A stretch of 64,000 bases of DNA from Silene latifolia. Taxonomy: Eukaryota > Streptophyta > Magnoliopsida > Caryophyllales > Caryophyllaceae. This document shows positions 58,353 through 64,000 of this stretch, in pieces. The stretch spans positions 38,286,969 through 38,350,968 of the forward strand of contig NC_133538.1 of assembly GCF_048544455.1 (NCBI RefSeq), given 5' to 3'. The number at the start of each line of letters is the position of its first letter. Position 1 is the stretch's first letter. The notes below the pieces were generated by a model, which did no database searches, had not been told where the DNA came from, and was given only the letters and a program-made list of their open reading frames with translations. A program made the translations under genes and the position numbers.

Positions 58353-61346
58353 TGAAGAGTTTAGGATTCCAAGTACCTAAGAGGGGGAGGGGGTAAATTA
58401 GGTAATATTTTAAAATTTTCAACTTGATCTTTATTGAATTAAAGCAAGTTGATTAATGATATGAGGAATAAGTGGATACATCAAATAAATCGATTCGTTA
58501 GGAGTGTATCACGTTGTTGAGAAGGATTGCTGAATTGTAAGGCAACGGTTGATCTGACTGTTGCTTGTTTGTCTTAGCACAAGAGATTAAGGCTGCTGAC
58601 CAAAAGCAACAGTATCCAGAACCATTGTTAAAGAAAAACGTAAATGAAGTACGAATAAGATAAATGCAGCGGAAATAAAAGTAACGAGAGATCAACACGA
58701 TGTTTTTGAATTGGTTCAGCCAACACTCCAAGGGCCTACGTCCAATCTTCTTTTATTAATAAGTGAAGCGATCTAATCTAACTACTTAAAACACTTACAA
58801 TAAAAGGACCAACAACCTACTCCGGTTGCGACACGAGTTCTAAGACTACTCCGTCTAGGAAGTAAGTACTCATACTAGAATGTTTACAAGATCAAGTTTC
58901 CTCAAACTGATTCTATGAAAGAATTGATAAGGACAACTTATTGATCAAACGATTCTAGGTAAGAGAATGCAATACCAAAGGAGATTGCCCATCAATAATG
59001 ACAATTCTCAGATCCTTTGCAACTTTCTCCAAATCATCAGGTCTAAATATGAGTAAGGGCAAGTCAAATGCCTACTTCAATGGAGTGAATGCTGATTTGA
59101 AACAGGATATACTAAGGATTTCAGGTATGGTGGAGGCTTCTCTCCCTTTTAAATATCTTGGACTTCCTATCAAAACCACAAGACTTAATGCTAAGGACTG
59201 CAAGCCTCTCATTGATAAAGTTGTTCAGAGAATTAGAAATTTGGGGGCTATGAAGTTATCCTAGTCAGGTAGGCTGATCCTGGTTCAAGCTGTCCTTAAG
59301 ACTCTACATAACTACTGGGCTAGTATCTTTATACTACCAACTGGAGTGATCAATAGAATTGAGGCTATATGTAGAAATTTTCTATGGGATGGAGGGGTGG
59401 ATTACTTGAGATCACCTCTTGTTTCCTGGGAAAAAATCTGTAGACCTAAGAGTGAAGGAGGATTAGGTCTGAACTGTGCCACTGATTGGAACAAAGCAGC
59501 TGTTGGAAAATTAGTTTGGTGGTTAGCCACTAAGCCTGATCACTTGTGGGTTAGGTGGGTCAACACAGTCTACATAAAAGGTAAACAATGGTTGGACTAT
59601 AGCCCCTCAAGCAATTCCAGCTGGTCTTGGAGGAAAATATGCCAAATCAAATCCCTTTATCACGACTCATACCATCAGAACATTTGGACTTTGAATAAAG
59701 GGAAAGAATACTCGATTGCCAAAGGCTATGAACTCATCAGAAACAAAGGAGGAAAAGTTTAATGGCACAGTCTAATATGGACCAAATACACGATTCCTAA
59801 ACATGGTTTCATAGCTTGGATCTACTTTCACAATGCTTTAAAAACCAAATTCAAAATGCATAAATTGGGGATTGATGATGATGATACCTGTGCGATCTGT
59901 GGGATGAACTCAGAGACGGATTCTCATTTATTCTTTGACTGTGAATATAGCTCCAAGATAATTGCCCTCATAGGCAATCGGATTAGGGAGAACATCCCAA
60001 CAGACAACCACACAAAATGGTGAAGAAGATTAACTGGCTCTGGGATGCGAAAAGGGATCATTAACGCTCTGTTAAATGCCTCAATCTATGCCATATGGAG
60101 ACAGCAGAACCTTTGTAAACATGATCTAGTGCTGCTTACACCGGGAAAAGTAGCGGCGATGATCATTAAAGAGGTCGCTAATCGTATCTTAAGCTTTCAA
60201 GAGCAAATGGGAAGTCGAGAAAGAGAATTGATAGAGGGATTTCATGAACACAATGGATGAAGGTGATGGGATGAGCAGTTGAGGAGTTTGGGATGATTGT
60301 TTTGTCCGGAAGCCACCTGGTTTTGATGATAAGATTGCTTTAGGCATGTTGGTAGTGATAGTTGCTCATTTTGTTGGGCTGTGTTTGTTTCTATTTGTTT
60401 GGTTCTAAGAAGGTCGGGTTGGGTCATTTACCTCCGTCTTCTCTTGTATGGTGACTTTGTTTTTTTTTAATATACTTAAATTTTACCGAAAAAAAAGTGA
60501 ATGCAATACTTAAGGCAACGGTAGTTAAGACTGTTGTCATTGGAAGACTTAGAAATATTTTTCAAAAGAAAGAAAAGCTTTGAGTTATTTAGAAAAAAAT
60601 TTTGCAAAACACTTTGAAATTCTCAGGAAAGACTTATGAAATGGAGGAGAGGAGTGTCCCTTTTATAGTGGAGCAAACTAGGTTTTAGAGGTCAAGATAT
60701 ATGATAGAAAACAAATATTTTTGACATAGTCAAGTTTGCATAAAAGGGAGCATTCTTCCAAAGGTTAAAGAAGAAACGAAGCTTTGTTATTATCTTTAAA
60801 AGAACTTTGAAAATCAGTCAAGGCAAGGTTGACAATCAAGTGAACACATTTTTATAGAGAATTTTTTGGAAAGATACAAGTTCTTCTTTCCAAAAGCCAT
60901 GATAAAATGTATTGCCACTTTGAGATAAAACCTTTTGAAAGATACCATTGGAATATTCTTTTCTTAAAAAACAACCTTTCATAAAATTCAAATATCAGAA
61001 ATGAACATTTCAAAAATAGAAGTTTGAGTATGGAAATATGAGTATTTTTGAAACTAAAGACTTCCTTCAAGTGACACGAGCTAAAGCAACAGTCTTGCTT
61101 ACTGTAGCCTTAGTAAGCAGACCGTTGTTGAACAACAGTCTTGCTTAATGTTTCCTTAGTATGATACTCTCTTACCTTTACATAAGTGACTCTTATTACA
61201 ACACAATTCTAGGGTAGCTTCATCAACACTTCTTGACCTTGAACATTGATTAATTCTTGGTTGGGGAAGTGAGCTAAATCCTGAAATGGAAAATCTTAAA
61301 GCATCGTTAAAATAGGCGTGTCATCATCAACAAAAGTGTTCTAACA
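58353..61346 (-). repeat. Sirevirus-like 3' LTR, interrupted by a LINE
   Basis: Plus-strand start TGAAGAGTTTAGGATTCC, then AGTACCTAAGAGGGGGAGGGGG; end GTGTTCTAACA at 61346. Without the LINE (58976-60498 plus one target duplication) it is about 1.46 kb. It interrupts the CACTA reading frame at its left edge. The right edge abuts a purine-rich tract typical of Sireviruses. The left boundary is inferred from where CACTA coding similarity stops and a TG dinucleotide occurs. Confidence 0.65.
58976..60498 (+). mobile_element. 5'-truncated LINE with 11-bp target duplication
   Basis: Flanked by GAATGCAATAC (58965-58975 and 60499-60509) and ending in an A run at 60488-60496. Coding sequence: the reverse transcriptase C-terminal part (LNMSKGKSNAYFNG, ASLPFKYLGLPI, FLWDGG, SPLVSWEKICRPKSEGGLGL), then the zinc-binding region (GFIAWIYFHNALKTKFKM, CAICGMNSETDSHLFFDC) and tail (AIWRQQNLCKHD). 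Stops at about 59262, 59760 and 60021 split the frame. It is inserted in the Sirevirus LTR, making it one of the youngest events in the right part. Confidence 0.9.
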
Positions 61347-61820
61347 AATTCCCCCTTTGATGATGACAAGCCTTATAAAAATGAATGTTCCAAAGAGTTC
61401 ATCCTCAAGTGGTTAGTCCAAAAAGAATCATGAAGGTAGAAGTAGTGAGTTAAACTTATGAGGTAACAAATCCTAGAGCAAGATTACTATCATACTTACT
61501 CTACCACAAAACAAGAGATTAATCAACAAACAAGTAATAAGAACATGAATTTCCCTTTCCACCTCTTGACATCATCAAACCGATAAGAGGCTAACCCCGA
61601 ACATAGAGTAAACATGCATATTACGTCACAGAAAAGACAACCAAATTTGCAACAAAATGACAAGGTCAATATTTAGCAAGGTTCAAACATAGTTTAAACA
61701 ACATGTTCAATACGGCTAATGCAGAGTTTAATTAGTACACCACCAAATGAGATATAGGTGGGATGGGGGCAATGGGTGAGAAGCAAAAGATTAGACATAT
61801 TTTTAGAAGAGGGGACGGGC
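61347..61820 (-). promoter_or_regulatory. Sirevirus polypurine tract and 3' noncoding region
   Basis: On the minus strand the sequence before the LTR is CTTGTCATCATCAAAGGGGG followed by AATT, the characteristic Sirevirus-type polypurine context. The remaining 450 bp up to the accessory ORF are noncoding. Confidence 0.7.
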
Positions 61821-63674
61821 CTAATAAGTCGAATCTAGGATGCCATCCATGTCATCATTATCATCATCCGAGGCATCGACATTCTCCGCATCACCATTGT
61901 CGGGTTTCTCTTGAAGCAAGGCAGAAATGATGGCCACCTCTCCTTTGAGGAAATCAAGAGTAGTCTTGATAAGCTCCATATCCTCTTTCAAACCCCGAAG
62001 ACAAGCCATGTCCTCCTTATCCGCTTTGGATGCCACGTCCTCAATAAGTCGAGCCAATTTAGCAAGGACCGTGGGGTTATCCACAACTCCTGTCACGGCC
62101 CCTCCTTTGGTTGAGGACTTACTGGCAACCTCCTTTCCCTTTTTCAATTTTATAACCTCCAACCAGCCCTTCTCAGTTTTCAGCAACACTTTACCCAAAT
62201 TTCCAACCGACATAGTATCAAACATCCCTTGAGAGCCTACACTACCCTTCACGAGTAGCCCTTTGGAACGAAAATTCACGAAAATCCACATCACATATGG
62301 TAGGCGAATCGGGGTGGTATAGTTAGGGTCTTGGATTTTGGATTCGATCATCGCAATTCGCTTAAAAAAGAGGCTAGGGAGATTGATTTTGCGGTGGGTC
62401 ATTAAGTGATAGATGAGGTAATGTTGAGCAACCGTTAACTTTGTACGATCATTTGACGGGTATATTATGCGACAAAGTAAGTTGAAGAGAATTTTGGGTA
62501 GGGCGGGGAGTTCATTGGGGTGAACAGGGTTACATTTGGGATGTAAGGGGGTCACGGTTTTGGCAATAACATCGGGAGAGGCATACTCAAGAGTGGGCCA
62601 AGTTTTTCCGGCAGGGGTAAGGTCGTACCCGTGATGGTCAATGTTGAGGATTTTGGCTAATTGAATTTGAGAAAGGGTGAAGGACTTACAATTGGTTTTA
62701 GCAGTCAGGGTTTTCAGGCTAGAGAGAACATGGTCTATGGCAAAGAATTGAATCACTTCACTTGTAAAGACGGGTTCCTCCATTTGAACGAGATCCTCTC
62801 AACCTTGAGCCATAATGGCTTCCTCAAAATCCGAGAAAGCCGTGTTGGATGTGAGCCATGAGGACGGGTAAACCCGTGGAGTGTGAAGGGCTTCCTTAAA
62901 GATTAATTTACCACAGGTCCTTTTAATTTCAGGAGTAAGCAAGGCGTTATCGTCGATTTGTTTTTTGACAACAATCGGATCACATTTGCAGGACAAGGTG
63001 ACGGCATCCTTAGCAGATAAAAACTCCCCCTTTCCCACAGCCGATTTTCCTTTTCCCTTTTTCTTCGGCGGTTCCTTCTCAACCGGTTCCGCCTCTATTT
63101 CCTCAAATCCGACCAGTTTTTCGACCGGTTCCATTTCTGCGTCAACATTTTCAATTTCCTTTTCAGGAGAACGGTCACCAGAGATCGTTTTTTCGGATGC
63201 ATTTGACAGATTCTCGCCGTCTCCTTCAGATTTCTCAACATCAACCTCCTTTTTCTCATTTTTATAAAACTCATCCTCCTCTTCAACAATATCAGGTAAC
63301 TGGGATGGGGTCTTTCCCGTTTTCAGAGGCGATTTTCGAGCAACCTTAAATTCGGCCGTATCTTGGGTTGCCTCATCATCACCAACATTTTCATCATTGA
63401 TGAGGATGGGCTTCGACGAGGCACTAGAGGCGGAGGAGGTATTCTTTGACCCATATCTGGTCCGTTTCCTTGTCAAGGAGGAGGTCGGATTTGGGTTAGG
63501 AATGATTTGCAAAGGTTGTGGTTCATGGACGATTTCTGGCGATGGGTTGATAGGGAAAGCATAAGATCCTTTTGGTTTGGATGTGGGGTTGGCTGGGGTA
63601 TCATGGGAGGATGAATGTTGGGACATGGTTGGTGATGTGGATATAAGTTTAGTGTTGAAAGATGTTTTGACCAT
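61821..63674 (-). pseudogene. Sirevirus-like accessory ORF, one in-frame stop
   Basis: A 618-codon frame from ATG 63672-63674, broken once by TGA at about 62799-62801 (after IMAQG). The same frame continues to 61821. The N-terminal third is Ser/Pro/Lys-rich (TPANPTSKPKG, SSASSASSKP), followed by a strongly Glu/Lys-rich stretch. The middle (PALPKILFNLLCRIIYPSNDRTKLTVAQHYLIYHL) resembles the domain annotated in plants as putative plant transposon protein, common in retroelement accessory ORFs. The C-terminal part has a coiled-coil-like segment (LARLIEDVASKADKEDM...LKEDMELIKTTLDFL) and an acidic tail. No clear transmembrane helix is seen. Position downstream, next to the polypurine tract, matches the env-like ORF of Sireviruses; the function is unknown. 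Confidence 0.65.
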
Positions 63675-64000
63675 GGTAAAAACAAGAGTTAAGGAGATGA
63701 AAAGGGGAAAGGTGATGGGCCGTAAATGAGACGGCTGTTGGGTAGTTTTAGGGTTTGAGTTTGTAGGGTAGTGAGTGAAATTATGGAGGGTAGTTGGCTT
63801 AAGTGAGTGGGGTAGGGGGCGTAATTTTGTGGGTTAGGTTGCTTTAATCAATATGGTAGGTGACCATTAAATGTAAGTATAGACGTCCGGTTGAGTGATC
63901 ATTAAGGCAAAGACGATTTATCGATTATGGAAATAACACGGCATGAATAAACTATAATAAAGGATAGCAAATCCGTTTTGGTCAATCATGTGAGGGATTA
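63675..64000 (-). other. Upstream region of the accessory ORF
   Basis: Noncoding in all frames to the window edge. The minus strand is pyrimidine-rich with AAACCCTAAAAC (about 63745-63757), and the ATG context is ACCATGG. It looks more like a plant 5' leader than the end of a pol gene. Confidence 0.4.

Noticed and set aside
61911..63267. Ser-rich plus-strand open frames
   Set aside because: Antisense shadows of the Sirevirus accessory ORF; composition follows the Glu/Lys-rich sense strand.

Overview
This window is a piece of plant nuclear genome, most likely a eudicot, and almost all of it is transposable elements nested inside one another. The evidence is Ty1/copia and Ty3/gypsy LTR retrotransposons with tRNA-Met and tRNA-Asp primer sites, plant LINE tails with an RVT zinc-binding domain, a CACTA DNA transposon, and a FAR1/MULE-type transposase gene with plant-like introns. 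I cannot name the species. There is no clear single-copy host gene. The only candidate is the FAR1-related fragment at the left edge, and it carries a frameshift.

Left part (1-8.4 kb): the C-terminal part of a FAR1/MULE transposase gene; two large trinucleotide microsatellites around a LINE 3' end; an unassigned G/T-rich stretch; then the 3' part of a copia-type element (integrase scrap, long noncoding tail, LTR ending at 8442).

Central nest (8.5-41.5 kb): the LTR of a Tekay-like gypsy element (here called C) is split by element B, another Tekay-like but non-coding element (10605-41216, TSD AGGCC). B in turn contains: (i) a 13.8-kb Athila-like gypsy element on the minus strand (12421-26229, TSD CTACT), which itself holds a Tekay deletion derivative (D, 20947-22515, TSD CAGGC); (ii) a 5'-truncated LINE (27934-28802, 16-bp TSD); (iii) a 9.2-kb copia element on the minus strand (31762-41003, TSD TTGTT) inside B's right LTR. 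The target duplications fix the order C, B, then Athila/LINE/copia, then D. LTR divergence judged by eye agrees: B's LTRs differ more than those of Athila or copia.

Right part (41.5-64 kb): an Athila-like LTR (E) is split by an 8.8-kb copia-type element that codes only for Gag (43027-51836, TSD CTAAA). E's internal region is interrupted by a CACTA transposon (left end 52137) with a Transposase_24-like/Ulp1-protease-like second gene and a DUF4216-type gene end. The CACTA is cut at about 58353 by a Sirevirus-like element whose LTR carries another LINE (58976-60498). The Sirevirus accessory ORF runs to 63674.

The most striking unexplained signal is in the Athila element. Eleven pairs of the palindrome GTCGATCGAC, every pair spaced exactly 21 bp, lie in both LTRs, in two noncoding regions and in frame inside gag. 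The unrelated element B carries arrays of a different palindrome, TCGG(C/T)CGA, mostly 19-21 bp apart. Both share the form TCG-NN-CGA. A second signal is a 3' noncoding module (duplicated AGTGGGAGAT plus a hairpin touching the 3' LTR) kept in three copia-type elements, two of which lack most or all of pol.
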